Shown here one piece after another: positions 44,084-52,952 of a stretch of 64,000 bases of DNA; position 1 is the first letter of the stretch; every line of letters begins with the position of its first letter. A model generated the notes under the pieces. It saw only the letters and a list, made by a program, of their open reading frames with translations, was not told the origin of the DNA and made no database searches. This stretch comes from Flavobacterium jejuense (lineage in GTDB: Bacteria; Bacteroidota; Bacteroidia; Flavobacteriales; Flavobacteriaceae). The stretch covers positions 248,001 to 312,000 of the forward strand of contig NZ_VEVQ02000005.1 in the NCBI RefSeq assembly GCF_006491595.2, given 5' to 3'. A program made the translations under genes and the position numbers.

Positions 44084-44515
44084 ATGAGCAAAGTAGCCAT
44101 TTATCTTAATTTTCAAGGCAATGCTGAAAAAGCATTTACCTTTTACAAATCTGTTTTTAAAACGGATTTCTCAATGCCCATAATGCGTGTTAAGGATTTA
44201 CCTCCTGATCCAAATACACCAAAATTCTCTGAATCCGAATTAAATTATGTAATGCATGTAGCCCTACCTATAATTGGTGGTACAGAACTTATGGGAACCG
44301 ATATGCTAGAGTCTATGGGACACCAGTTAGTAATAGGAAATAATACCACCATTAGTCTGCAACTGGATTCAAAAGAAGAAGCCGATCAATTGTATAAAGC
44401 GTTGTCAGAAAACGGTTCCGACAAACAAAACATGAGAGACGAATTCTGGGGATACTGGGGTTGCTGCCTCGATCAATTTGGAATACGATGGATGTTTAAC
44501 GTAATGAATGATTAA
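44084..44515 (+). CDS. VOC family protein, PhnB-like
   Basis: The 143-residue protein is a VOC-fold PhnB/3-demethylubiquinone-methyltransferase-like protein: VAIYLNFQGNAEKAFTFYKS, GGTELMGTDM, LSENGSDKQNMRDEFWGYWG and DQFGIRWMFN. Members bind small organic compounds or metals, and function in vivo is unknown. It is the first gene of a six-gene run on the plus strand and one of three paralogous VOC genes in it. Confidence 0.88.
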   Translation: MSKVAIYLNFQGNAEKAFTFYKSVFKTDFSMPIMRVKDLPPDPNTPKFSESELNYVMHVALPIIGGTELMGTDMLESMGHQLVIGNNTTISLQLDSKEEADQLYKALSENGSDKQNMRDEFWGYWGCCLDQFGIRWMFNVMND

Positions 44516-44601
44516 AGAATTTAAAGGGGAAGAGATTATTAGATTGAAGGATTGACTAATCTGTAAATCGACACATTAACAAATTAATAAATAAAAAAAA
44601 C

Positions 44602-45015
44602 ATGAGCCAGTTAAAAATCACAGTACAAACTACAATTAAAGCACCAGTAGCAAAAGTATGGGATTACTATACAAATCCAAAACACATCATCAATTGGAAT
44701 TTTGCAGATCCTAGTTGGCATTGTCCAACGGCTACTAACAACATGAAAATTGGAGGCATTTACAAAGCAAGAATGGAAGCTAAAGACGGAAGCTATGGTT
44801 TTGATTTCGAAGCCGTTTATTCAGAAATAACTGAAAACAAACATTTCACATACGAATTTGGAGGAAGAACAGCTACAGTTGAATTCAATGCCTTAACAAA
44901 TCAAACCGAAGTGGTAGTAACATTTGATGCTGAAACTGAAAACCCTATTGATATGCAAAAAGCAGGCTGGCAATCCATCCTAAATAATTTCAAAAAATAT
45001 ACTGAAAATAAATAA
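44602..45015 (+). CDS. SRPBCC (AHSA1-like) domain protein
   Basis: The 137-residue START/Bet v 1-like protein shows the AHSA1 pattern: ITVQTTIKAPVAKVWDYYTN, IINWNFADPSWHCP, GGIYKARMEAKDG, YEFGGRTATVEF and QKAGWQSILNNFKKY. It has a hydrophobic ligand cavity by family; the substrate is unknown. It lies in the VOC/SRPBCC/DoxX operon. Confidence 0.9.
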   Translation: MSQLKITVQTTIKAPVAKVWDYYTNPKHIINWNFADPSWHCPTATNNMKIGGIYKARMEAKDGSYGFDFEAVYSEITENKHFTYEFGGRTATVEFNALTNQTEVVVTFDAETENPIDMQKAGWQSILNNFKKYTENK

Positions 45016-45033
45016 TCCTAAAAATAAAACACC

Positions 45034-45483
45034 ATGAAAAATAATAATGTATCCTTACACAGAGTAATAAAGGCTGCACCAGAAAAAGTGTTTCGTGCCT
45101 TTTCTAATCCAACAGCTTATGCAAGTTGGCTACCTCCTTACGGGTTCATCGCAGAAATTCAACAAATGGATTTTAAAATCGGTGGTAGTTATAAAATGTC
45201 GTTTACCAATTTCACAACAGGAAGTAGTCACTCTTTTGGCGGTGATTTCTTAGAAATTGTACCCAATGAACTAATCATAAATACAGATACATTTGATGAC
45301 CCGAACTTACCTGGTGAAATGAAAACCACCATTTGGTTTAAGAAAGTGATGTGCGGCACAAAATTAAAAATTTTACAAGAAGGAATTCCTGAACAAATAC
45401 CAGCAGAAATGTGTTATTTAGGCTGGCAAGAATCATTAGACAAACTAATAAAATTAGTAGAACCAGAAATTCCAGATGCTTAA
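45034..45483 (+). CDS. SRPBCC (AHSA1-like) domain protein
   Basis: The 149-residue protein is a second SRPBCC protein: VSLHRVIKAAPEKVFRAFSN, YASWLPPYGFIAEIQQMDFK, GGSYKMSFTNF, GEMKTTIWFKK and CYLGWQESLDKLIKLVEP. It lies 18 bp after the first SRPBCC gene, so co-translation is likely. The two share the fold but differ clearly in sequence. Confidence 0.9.
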   Translation: MKNNNVSLHRVIKAAPEKVFRAFSNPTAYASWLPPYGFIAEIQQMDFKIGGSYKMSFTNFTTGSSHSFGGDFLEIVPNELIINTDTFDDPNLPGEMKTTIWFKKVMCGTKLKILQEGIPEQIPAEMCYLGWQESLDKLIKLVEPEIPDA

Positions 45484-45526
45484 TTAGAAATAAAAACCCA
45501 ATCTAAATTTTAAAAAGCGCAAATTA

Positions 45527-45958
45527 ATGCTACAAATTAATTCCTATCTAACCTTTAATGGCAATTGTCGTGAAGCAATGACATTCTACAAAGAGTGTCT
45601 TGGTGGCGAACTTATTTTTCAAACATTAGGCGAATCAGCATTATCCAACAAAATGCCTAAAAAAATGAAGGATGCTATACTACAGGCAACACTCACAACA
45701 AGACATTTCATTTTAATGGCTTCTGATATGGTGCCTGAAAATGGATTAATAAAAGGCAATTCCGTTTCGCTTTCGCTAAATTGTGGTAGCGAAGAAGAAA
45801 TAAAAAAATGTTATACCAAACTTTCGGAAAATGGAATAGTAAAACAGCCACTCGAAGAAAATTTTTGGGGTGCTTTATTTGGAGACTTAACGGATAAATA
45901 TGGAAATAACTGGATACTAAATTGTAATACACATAAAATAGAAAAACAAATTAAATAA
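45527..45958 (+). CDS. VOC family protein, PhnB-like
   Basis: The 143-residue protein is the second PhnB-type VOC protein of the operon (INSYLTFNGNCREAMTFYKE, ILMASDMVPE, VKQPLEENFWGALFGDLTDK and YGNNWILN). Its gene is 9 bp before the third VOC gene. Confidence 0.88.
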   Translation: MLQINSYLTFNGNCREAMTFYKECLGGELIFQTLGESALSNKMPKKMKDAILQATLTTRHFILMASDMVPENGLIKGNSVSLSLNCGSEEEIKKCYTKLSENGIVKQPLEENFWGALFGDLTDKYGNNWILNCNTHKIEKQIK

Positions 45959-45967
45959 AAACTAATC

Positions 45968-46396
45968 ATGGCACAAATCAATCCTTTTTTACACTACAAC
46001 GGAAATGCAGAGGAAGCATTTAATTTTTACCAATCTGTATTTGGAGGTTCTTTTACGAAGTTGGCTCGCTTCAAAGATCTTTCGTCTCCTGACTTTCAAG
46101 TGAGCGAAAAAGAAGCAAACAAAATCATGTTCATCGGTTTACCTATTGGAAAAAGTACGTTAATGGGAAGCGATGTTCCAGAAGTGTTGGGAACAATAAA
46201 TGAAGACGAAAACAGATTTAAAATTTCAATTACCGCAGAAAGTACAGAAGAAGCAGACCAATTATTCAACCAATTATCTGTTGGAGGAACAGTCGAAATG
46301 CCCATTGGAGACAGTCCTTGGGGAACCTATTTTGGAATGTTCAGAGACAAATACGGCATAGAATGGATGGTCGAATTTGATAAAAACAACAAATAA
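45968..46396 (+). CDS. VOC family protein, PhnB-like
   Basis: The 142-residue protein is the third PhnB-type VOC protein (INPFLHYNGNAEEAFNFYQS, TLMGSDVPEVLG, VEMPIGDSPWGTYFGMFRDK and YGIEWMVEF). It lies close to the previous VOC gene and 16 bp before the DoxX-like gene. The three paralogs keep the same motif order, suggesting duplication within the operon followed by divergence. Confidence 0.88.
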   Translation: MAQINPFLHYNGNAEEAFNFYQSVFGGSFTKLARFKDLSSPDFQVSEKEANKIMFIGLPIGKSTLMGSDVPEVLGTINEDENRFKISITAESTEEADQLFNQLSVGGTVEMPIGDSPWGTYFGMFRDKYGIEWMVEFDKNNK

Positions 46397-46412
46397 CTTT
46401 AAATTTTAAAAC

Positions 46413-46781
46413 ATGAAAACGACTAAAATATTATTTTGGACTGCAACAATAATTATTGCTTTATTTGAAGGCGTAATGCCTGCACTTACTTCACAAACCG
46501 AACTTGCAAAAGAAGGAATAAGACATTTGGGTTATCCAGAATACTTTGGAAACGCTTTGGTAGTTTTTAAAATATTAGGAGTAATCGCTTTAGTCGTTCC
46601 AAAGATGCCTAAGCGCATCAAAGAATGGGCTTACGCAGGATTTGTATTCGATTTTTTATTTGCATCCATCAGTCATTTTGCAGTAGATGGAATAACGTTC
46701 CTTTCTTTTTTTCCACTTATATTCTTAGGAATTCTAATGGTTTCTTATAGTAGTTATCACAAATTAAATACAAACAAATAA
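46413..46781 (+). CDS. DoxX-like family membrane protein
   Basis: The 122-residue protein has four membrane segments and the DoxX-like pattern (ILFWTATIIIALFEGVMPAL, LGYPEYFGNALVVFKILGVI, VVPKMPKRIKEWAYAGF, ISHFAVDG). Family members are linked to thiol or quinone redox at the membrane. It is the last gene of the run controlled, by inference, by the GATase1-AraC protein. Confidence 0.9.
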   Translation: MKTTKILFWTATIIIALFEGVMPALTSQTELAKEGIRHLGYPEYFGNALVVFKILGVIALVVPKMPKRIKEWAYAGFVFDFLFASISHFAVDGITFLSFFPLIFLGILMVSYSSYHKLNTNK

Positions 46782-46864
46782 CAAAAGGATACAGCATAGA
46801 AGTCTACAAAAATTACACTGATATAAAGGTACACTGTATGCTAAGATTAAAAACAGATTAATGA

Positions 46865-47086
46865 ATGGTTGAAGTATATAAAACAAATATAAATTCTAAA
46901 AAGAAGGCTAAGCAAGTCATTTCAGTTTTGCAAAAAATCTTACCAACAGCCAAAATTAATTTTGATCTTGAAGATTGTGATAACATATTGCGAATTGAAA
47001 CCTCTATGAATGCAATTGATGCTACAACAATTACTAAACTGATTGATGAACAAGGATTTTATATGGAAGCATTACCTGATAATTAG
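46865..47086 (+). CDS. Small HMA-like ferredoxin-fold protein, unknown function
   Basis: The 73-residue protein has the length and pattern of a heavy-metal-associated-like fold (EVYKTNINSKKKAKQVISVL, INFDLEDCDNILRIET, IDATTITKLIDEQGFYMEAL), but the metal-binding CxxC is absent, so it should not bind copper like true HMA proteins. Function is unknown. It lies 83 bp after the DoxX gene and might be a separate unit. Confidence 0.7.
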   Translation: MVEVYKTNINSKKKAKQVISVLQKILPTAKINFDLEDCDNILRIETSMNAIDATTITKLIDEQGFYMEALPDN

Positions 47087-47140
47087 TACTCCAAAAAAGT
47101 AGTAACAAAAAAATCTGATTTCAATTCGCAACATAAAAAA

Positions 47141-47148
47141 TACATTTG
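47141..47148 (+). promoter_or_regulatory. -7 box TACATTTG before the 47197 gene
   Basis: It matches TAnnTTTG exactly, with TTTC at 47119-47122 at an 18-bp spacing. Transcription would start near 47154, 43 bp before the ATG. Confidence 0.5.
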
Positions 47149-47196
47149 TTTGACTTTAAATAAAAAAGTATTTAATTTACTATCTCAAACTATACT

Positions 47197-48069
47197 ATGA
47201 AAAAAATAAATTTCTTAGTCCTATTATTTATTCCAATAATTGGGTTATGTCAAAATGATTTTATAAAAAAATATGAAGAAGCAGAAAAGTTCATAGCAAC
47301 AAATGATATAGAACAGGCTTTTCTAAAATATAAAGAATTAGAAGCAAATGTACCAAAAGAAGATACTTTATATGAGTATGCACTTTGGTACAAAATTAGA
47401 ACTGCTACCCATTTAGAATCAGTGAACCGTTTACAAGAAAACTTCAATAAATCACTTGAATATGGAACTGAAGCATTAGCCGACATTGAAAAAGGAATAG
47501 TCATTTTCGACGAAGAGTTCGCGAAAAAGAAATATTTTATGGTTAAAAATATAATTGTTTCAAACTATGGTTTGAACAATTATGATGAAGGCAAAAAGTG
47601 GAAAGAAAAAATGTACGCTGCACATAAAGAAAACCTTTTACCTGAAGGTATAGATCAATACTTCAATTACGATTTTTTTAAATTTGAAGATAAGAATATT
47701 TGGGGTTACGAATGGTTTGCCGATTTACCAAAAGATCGCTATTCCAGTAGTTTCACTAAAGCAATCTATTATGTATATAGCACAAATCCTGATGGCTCAG
47801 ATAAAGACCAACTGTACAGATTACATGTTTTAATGTTTCATGGAGCGAATGAGAATTTCGATTATGTATTGACCAAAAGACTTGAAACAGCTACAGAAGA
47901 AACAAGTGGCACTTTGTATTCTTATACCTATAAAGAAGATATAGATTTTGAGAAACTTAAAAACGATGTAAAAGAAGTCCTTAAAGGAAATCTACAACCT
48001 GATACCAAATCAACTACAAGAAGAGAAAAAGACGGAAAAGTTAAAGTAGAGGTAGAAATTAAGAAGTAA
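47197..48069 (+). CDS. Exported hypothetical protein with TPR-like helices
   Basis: The 290-residue protein has a signal peptide (INFLVLLFIPIIGLC, cleavage before QN). The N-terminal 120 residues look TPR-like (YEEAEKFIATNDIEQAFLKY, NKSLEYGTEALADIEKG). The C-terminal half, with aromatic strands (WGYEWFADLPKDRYSSSFTK, YVYSTNPDGSDKDQLYRLHV), has no family that I recognise. Function is unknown. Confidence 0.75.
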   Translation: MKKINFLVLLFIPIIGLCQNDFIKKYEEAEKFIATNDIEQAFLKYKELEANVPKEDTLYEYALWYKIRTATHLESVNRLQENFNKSLEYGTEALADIEKGIVIFDEEFAKKKYFMVKNIIVSNYGLNNYDEGKKWKEKMYAAHKENLLPEGIDQYFNYDFFKFEDKNIWGYEWFADLPKDRYSSSFTKAIYYVYSTNPDGSDKDQLYRLHVLMFHGANENFDYVLTKRLETATEETSGTLYSYTYKEDIDFEKLKNDVKEVLKGNLQPDTKSTTRREKDGKVKVEVEIKK

Positions 48070-48086
48070 ACATTTACTTTTAAAAA

Positions 48087-48164
48087 CTGTGGCAATTTTT
48101 CAAAAAAAAATCAAATTACCACAAAAGTGTGGCAAGTGAAAAATTAAAAATTAATTTGCCACAG
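48087..48164. repeat. Two tandem TGTGGCAA stem-loops
   Basis: TGTGGCAA at 48088-48095 faces TTACCACA (one mismatch) and TGTGGCAA at 48128-48135 faces TTGCCACA (48156-48163). The loops are AT-rich and about 20 nt long. The second unit looks like a duplicate of the first. They lie between two hypothetical genes. Confidence 0.5.
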
Positions 48165-48248
48165 CCTAAAGCAACCCAACTCTATTTAATTTATCATAAT
48201 TTTAAAATTCTAAAGTTAGTACAACTGAAAAGCTTACTATTTTTAAAG

Positions 48249-48896
48249 ATGCGAAAACTACAACTATTCTTCATTCTTTTCACTACTACTATTGTTTTAG
48301 GACAAGAAGGAAAAGATACTACAGAAATATTACTTTCACAGTTTAAAACAGCAATGCAAAAGGATAGTGTTTCTGATTTCTTTATTATCAAACATATTAC
48401 TTATGGTAGTGTATACATTTTTGATCCTAAAGATCCAAACGCATGCAATCTAAACAGTACATATTTTGAGCTGTATGCTTTTTGGAGTAAAGGGAAACAA
48501 GGTTTTATTCAGAAATTTGATAACTGTGGAGCGTTTAACACTATAGCATTAGAAAATTCAAAACCTATAATTTTTTATAAAGATAATATTGAAGAAATTA
48601 AAAAAGAAGAAGTTCAAAGTTATAAAACGAAACCAGACAGTATTGCAAATAATAGAATCTATTCTTCCATTTCTATGCAATCGCACACACCATTACGTTA
48701 TTATTGGTTTTACCAAGGCAAAATAACATTTGAAAAAGGTTTCGACATGTATAATCTAGAAACTACTGAAACTAAAAAGAACATCAACTACAAATCAAAT
48801 AACAATTTGGCTTTAGTGAAACTAAATGTCATTTGTGAAGATATAATTGATGTATTAGAGGGGAAAAAGAGGTTTAATAGGGTGTCAATTAAATAA
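48249..48896 (+). CDS. Exported hypothetical protein
   Basis: I place the start at the ATG 48249, which gives a signal peptide (LQLFFILFTTTIVLG, cleavage before QE); a longer frame from 48129 runs through the TGTGGCAA repeats and is unlikely. The mature part (about 197 residues) has a beta-rich look, with two cysteines (DPNACNLNSTYF, FDNCGAFNT) that may form a disulfide. I recognise no family. Confidence 0.7.
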   Translation: MRKLQLFFILFTTTIVLGQEGKDTTEILLSQFKTAMQKDSVSDFFIIKHITYGSVYIFDPKDPNACNLNSTYFELYAFWSKGKQGFIQKFDNCGAFNTIALENSKPIIFYKDNIEEIKKEEVQSYKTKPDSIANNRIYSSISMQSHTPLRYYWFYQGKITFEKGFDMYNLETTETKKNINYKSNNNLALVKLNVICEDIIDVLEGKKRFNRVSIK

Positions 48897-48986
48897 TTTT
48901 TATATTAATTACAGTTTGTTTCAATCATAAAATTTTTATATCTAATTTTATAAAATCAACAAAGAATCCTGATTATATATTAAAAC

Positions 48987-49505
48987 TTGAAAAATATACT
49001 TTACATACTACTATTGCTCATATATACTAAATGCAATCAAATGAACCTTATAGAGAAAGCACTTCAGAATGAAAATGAAACAAAATCACTTATTGCCATT
49101 GGAGAAATTTTATGGAGAAAGACAGAATTAGGTGATAATTATGAAAATTTAACTGAAGCTGAAAAAACATTTATTTTTGTAGAAATGTTGGAAGCTGAAA
49201 TTAATAATGGTGGTTTTGATCAGTATTTTTTTAATTCAAGTGGTAATTATGCTTTAGAAACATTGGAATCTTTAGAAAGAATAAAAGCTCACAAAACGGC
49301 TAAAATTGTTGCACAAGCTTTTGAAATATTTCCAGTTCAACCAATACCAAAAGATAACGAAAAAAGAAGAACTATTTTAGAGAATATAGATCAAAATATT
49401 TCAAATAAATGGAATCTATTAGAAGATGACTTTTATGCAAATGATGAAAATATTAGCAAACTTCTACTTGATTATGTCAAGAACAATAAAGAAGATTTTA
49501 AATAA
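48987..49505 (+). CDS. DMP19/DUF4375-like protein, possible lipoprotein
   Basis: The 172-residue protein carries a DMP19/DUF4375-like domain (FIFVEMLEAEINNGGFDQYFFNSSGNYALETLESL), known from DNA-mimic and immunity-like proteins; function here is unknown. The upstream frame from TTG 48987 adds a hydrophobic segment and a lipobox-like cysteine (LYILLLLIYTKC), so a lipoprotein is possible. The alternative is a cytoplasmic protein starting at ATG 49041, the more usual form for this family. Confidence 0.7.
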   Translation: MKNILYILLLLIYTKCNQMNLIEKALQNENETKSLIAIGEILWRKTELGDNYENLTEAEKTFIFVEMLEAEINNGGFDQYFFNSSGNYALETLESLERIKAHKTAKIVAQAFEIFPVQPIPKDNEKRRTILENIDQNISNKWNLLEDDFYANDENISKLLLDYVKNNKEDFK

Positions 49506-49548
49506 AACCGCCTAAAACCAAAAAATAATAAAATCATGATTTTTTAAA

Positions 49549-50238
49549 CTATTTCCTAGTAACCAAATTAAACACAGGACATGCACCCGCTTCTGGTATA
49601 GTACTATGCACTGGAGGTTTAGGATAATACTGTAAAGTTCTTTGCACTGAAATAGCACTCTCTTTTCCAGCAATTAGTTCCACCAAATATAACGCTTCAT
49701 CTAATCCAGAGGAAATCCCTCCACCGGTAACTCTATTTCCAGATTTTACATATCTATTATGTCCCTTAGCCACCTTTACTTCTGGATATTTTCCAAAACA
49801 ATTAACAAAAGCCCAATGTGTAGTAATCGTATGTCCATTCAATAAACCTGTCCTTGCTAACAAAACTGCTCCTTCACAAACCGAACACACCCATTCCGCT
49901 TGTGAACCAGCAAAAGTTACATAATTTATAAAAGGTGAATTCTTGTCGGCTATAATGGCTGCTAATACAGCTGCATCTCCTCCCGGAACCCAAATTAAAT
50001 TAGGTTTTTGCACACAAGGATCATTAAAAGTAGCTTCAACTGCTATTTTCACTCCGTTAATAGTGGTAAAAAAAGGCTGTTTCCCTCCTACATAATATAT
50101 TTTGACTTCCTTTTCAAAAGTTGGGTCTTTTGAAAGCCACCCAAATATTTCTCTAGGAGCTGCAATATCCATATAATCTACACCGTCATATATAGGAATT
50201 GCAATAATAAAAGATTCTTTAGAATTATCGTTTGTCAT
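49549..50238 (-). CDS. DJ-1/PfpI family protein
   Basis: The 229-residue protein has the DJ-1/PfpI fold with the nucleophile elbow EWVCSVCEGAVLLARTGLLNG (catalytic Cys in VCEGA), a following THWAF and an acidic residue early in the chain (YDGVDYMDIAAPREIFGW). Members include isonitrile hydratases, glyoxalase III and redox chaperones; exact activity cannot be told. It has no regulator domain, unlike the protein at 42965. Confidence 0.88.
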   Translation of the reverse strand: MTNDNSKESFIIAIPIYDGVDYMDIAAPREIFGWLSKDPTFEKEVKIYYVGGKQPFFTTINGVKIAVEATFNDPCVQKPNLIWVPGGDAAVLAAIIADKNSPFINYVTFAGSQAEWVCSVCEGAVLLARTGLLNGHTITTHWAFVNCFGKYPEVKVAKGHNRYVKSGNRVTGGGISSGLDEALYLVELIAGKESAISVQRTLQYYPKPPVHSTIPEAGACPVFNLVTRK

Positions 50239-50303
50239 ATTCGTTGTTTATTGGTAAACTAAAAATACAAACAATAAACCATTTCATAACTTTAAAACAT
50301 AAA

Positions 50304-50329
50304 AAAAATCCCTCTTTCAAGGGATTTTT
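50304..50329. terminator. Bidirectional terminator downstream of proline dehydrogenase
   Basis: The stem AAAAATCCCT/AGGGATTTTT around a 6-nt loop has A- and T-runs on both sides and can act on either strand. It starts 7 bp beyond the proline dehydrogenase stop codon (minus strand). Confidence 0.85.
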
Positions 50330-50335
50330 CTATTT

Positions 50336-51502
50336 TTATAATTTTCTTCTTTTACGTTCTTTCTTAATCAAATCCAATTCTCTACTCGTTTGTCCGGCAA
50401 CAGAAGTGTTTTCTTCTGCTCTTCTTATTAAATAAGGCATCACATCTCTTACAGGTCCAAAAGGCAAATATTTGGCCACATTATAGCCATGAGCCGCTAA
50501 GTTATAACTAATGTTATCACTCATACCAAACAATTGCCCGAAAAACACACGTGAATCGTTCTTAGCAATCCCTTTTTCAGCCATTAATTCCATTAATCGA
50601 TACGAACTTAGCTCATTATGTGTCCCAGCAAAAATAGCCATTCGATCAATATTATCTAACATATAAACCACAGCCGCATCAAAGTTATCATCAGTCGCTT
50701 GCTTGCTTGTACAAATTGGTGAGGTATAGCCTTTTTCTTCCGCTCTGTTGTTTTCTTTTTCCATGTAAGCACCACGCACTAATTTCATTCCTACGAAAAA
50801 TCCTTCTGCTTTTGCCAAAGCATTCATTTTTTTCAAATATTCTAATCTGTCCCAACGGTACATTTGCAACGTATTGAAAACTATCGCCTTTTCCTTGTTG
50901 TATTTACGCATCATATCGGCTACTAAATCATCTGCAGCATCTTGCATCCAACTTTCCTCTCCATCAATCAACACAGCCACATCCATTTCGTGAGCTGTTT
51001 TACAAACTTTATCGAAACGAGCCACTACTCTATTCCATTCTGCTTGTTCTTCATCCGTAAACGATTTACCTTCTCCAATTTTTTGATACAAAGCAAAACG
51101 ACCTAATCCTGTGGGTTTAAAAACGGCAAAAGGAATTGCATCTCTTTCTTTAGCAAATACAATGGTTTTCAAAGTCATTTCCAAAGCAGCATCAAACTGA
51201 TTCTCTTCTTCCTTTCCTTCTACAGAATAATCTAAAACTGACGAAACCCCTTTGGTAAACATATTATCCACCACACGCAAGCAATCATTTTCATTCACAC
51301 CACCACAAAAATGATCAAAAACAGTACTTCTAATTAAGCCTTCTACAGGCAAATGTGCTTTTAAAGCAAAATTGGTAACTGCCGTTCCAATTCTTACAAG
51401 TGGCTGACTTTCAATTAATTTAAATAAAAAATAAGCTCTTTCTAACTGAGTATCACTTTTTAACGCAAAGGCAACTTCTGTATTGTTGAATATTTTTTCC
51501 AT
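50336..51502 (-). CDS. Proline dehydrogenase (PRODH)
   Basis: The 388-residue protein oxidises L-proline to delta-1-pyrroline-5-carboxylate with FAD and passes electrons to the respiratory chain. Motifs visible are LVRGAYMEKENNRAEE, the conserved substrate- and FAD-contact region, VLIDGEESWMQDAADDL, VFFGQLFGMSDNISYNLA and YLPFGPVRDVMPYLIRRAEENTS at the C-terminus. It is a stand-alone PRODH rather than a PutA fusion. A -7 box TATATTTG (51532-51525) lies upstream. It is divergent from aroB. Confidence 0.95.
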   Translation of the reverse strand: MEKIFNNTEVAFALKSDTQLERAYFLFKLIESQPLVRIGTAVTNFALKAHLPVEGLIRSTVFDHFCGGVNENDCLRVVDNMFTKGVSSVLDYSVEGKEEENQFDAALEMTLKTIVFAKERDAIPFAVFKPTGLGRFALYQKIGEGKSFTDEEQAEWNRVVARFDKVCKTAHEMDVAVLIDGEESWMQDAADDLVADMMRKYNKEKAIVFNTLQMYRWDRLEYLKKMNALAKAEGFFVGMKLVRGAYMEKENNRAEEKGYTSPICTSKQATDDNFDAAVVYMLDNIDRMAIFAGTHNELSSYRLMELMAEKGIAKNDSRVFFGQLFGMSDNISYNLAAHGYNVAKYLPFGPVRDVMPYLIRRAEENTSVAGQTSRELDLIKKERKRRKL

Positions 51503-51596
51503 TTTAAGGTCCGTTTTTCTGGTGCAAATATACTTTACACCATTGTAATTTTAAATAAAAAATGCCTTATTTTGCAATAAATTGAAATCCATAATC

Positions 51597-52664
51597 ATGC
51601 AAACCATTCAAGCCAATAATTATCAGGTTTTTTTTAACGAAAACGGTTATACGTATTTAAATGCCATTTTAGATGTAAAAAGTTATTCTAAAATATTTAT
51701 TATAGCCGATGAAAACACCTCAAATTATTGTTTACCAAGACTTTTATCTTTACTAGCTACCGAAATTGAAATTGAAATTATCGAATTAGAAGCAGGTGAA
51801 GAACATAAAAATATTGAAACTTGTTTGCAAGTTTGGCATTCTTTAACCGAGTTAGGTGGTGACCGAAAAAGTATTGTGCTTAATTTAGGTGGTGGTGTCA
51901 TTACTGATATTGGTGGGTTTATTGCTTGTACGTTCAAACGTGGTATCGATTTTATTAACATTCCTACTACGTTATTAGCTATGGTAGATGCTTCTATAGG
52001 TGGTAAAAACGGAGTCGATTTGGGTAACCTAAAAAATCAAATTGGTATTATTAGAGAACCAAAAGCTGTAATTATTGACACACAGTTTTTGGAAACTTTA
52101 CCTGGTGAACAAATGCGTTCTGGTTTTGCTGAAATGTTGAAACACGGTTTAATCTTCGATAAAAATTATTGGAATAAATTAAAAAACATATCTAACTTAA
52201 ATACAGATGATTTAGACACTTTAATTTACCAATCCATTGAAATAAAAAACAATATAGTTTCCCAAGATTTAACAGAAAATGGTATTCGAAAAGCTTTAAA
52301 TTTTGGTCACACTTTAGGTCATGCTATTGAAAGTTATTTTTTGGAGAATGACGAAAAGAAAAGTTTACTACATGGAGAAGCTATTGCCGTAGGCATGATT
52401 TTAGAAAGTTATATTTCCAAAGAAAAAGCATTAATAAGTTCGGAAGAATATCATGAAATTAAATATGTATTGAGTGACATTTATGATGCTGTTTCTTTTA
52501 ATGAAAAAGACATTGAAAATTGCATTAATTTACTTATTTATGACAAAAAAAATGAATTTGGAAACGTACAATTTGCCTTGTTAGATAAAATTGGAAATTG
52601 TAAAATCAATGAATCTTCTACTAATGAGCTAATTTACAGTGCTTTTTCTGATTATAAATCTTAA
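51597..52664 (+). CDS. aroB: 3-dehydroquinate synthase
   Basis: This is the second enzyme of the shikimate pathway (DAHP to 3-dehydroquinate; NAD and a divalent metal). The 355-residue protein shows GGGVITDIGGFIACTFKRG, IPTTLLAMVDASIGGKNGVD, REPKAVIIDTQFL, SGFAEMLKHGLI and the metal-binding NFGHTLGHAIE. I choose the ATG at 51597 over an upstream TTG (51582), as the enzyme core begins soon after it. Confidence 0.96.
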   Translation: MQTIQANNYQVFFNENGYTYLNAILDVKSYSKIFIIADENTSNYCLPRLLSLLATEIEIEIIELEAGEEHKNIETCLQVWHSLTELGGDRKSIVLNLGGGVITDIGGFIACTFKRGIDFINIPTTLLAMVDASIGGKNGVDLGNLKNQIGIIREPKAVIIDTQFLETLPGEQMRSGFAEMLKHGLIFDKNYWNKLKNISNLNTDDLDTLIYQSIEIKNNIVSQDLTENGIRKALNFGHTLGHAIESYFLENDEKKSLLHGEAIAVGMILESYISKEKALISSEEYHEIKYVLSDIYDAVSFNEKDIENCINLLIYDKKNEFGNVQFALLDKIGNCKINESSTNELIYSAFSDYKS

Positions 52665-52720
52665 TTTTTTTTACTACTATCCTTATTATTTCATAATAAT
52701 ATTTTTTTACCTTTGCTGGA

Positions 52721-52894
52721 ATGAAAGAAACCAAAACTTTTCGTTTTACAAATAACAACTGTAGTAATCTTACACCTGATTTTTCAATCAGCTTAGTTAT
52801 TTTATTTGCTTTTTTTCCTTTTATTAATACCTTTATTTTTTCTAAAACTTTTAGAGAAAAACTTTTAATTCAATTTTCAAATATTAGAGTTTAA
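52721..52894 (+). CDS. Possible small membrane peptide (57 aa), doubtful
   Basis: In the 288-bp gap between aroB and the decarboxylase gene, an ATG frame encodes 57 residues with a hydrophobic stretch (SISLVILFAFFPFINTFIF). A -7 box TACCTTTG (52708-52715) lies just upstream, so transcription would begin near the ATG, leaving almost no leader. It may be a leader peptide, a real small protein or chance. Confidence 0.25.
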   Translation: MKETKTFRFTNNNCSNLTPDFSISLVILFAFFPFINTFIFSKTFREKLLIQFSNIRV

Positions 52895-52952
52895 ATGGGT
52901 AAGATTTTCTACATTTTCTTATTTTTATAAACTTTAAAACCTTATTTTTCAA

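Noticed and set aside
44515..44601. AT-rich repeated words (ATTGACTAATC, GACACATTAACAAATTAA) as a regulatory array
   Set aside because: The similarity is loose and typical of AT-rich flavobacterial spacers; no palindrome or fixed period.
48129..48248. N-terminal extension of the 48249 gene
   Set aside because: It runs through the TGTGGCAA stem-loops and puts 40 residues in front of a clear signal peptide.
51582..51596. Upstream TTG start of aroB
   Set aside because: The ATG 15 bp later begins the usual enzyme core; the extension adds only a few residues.
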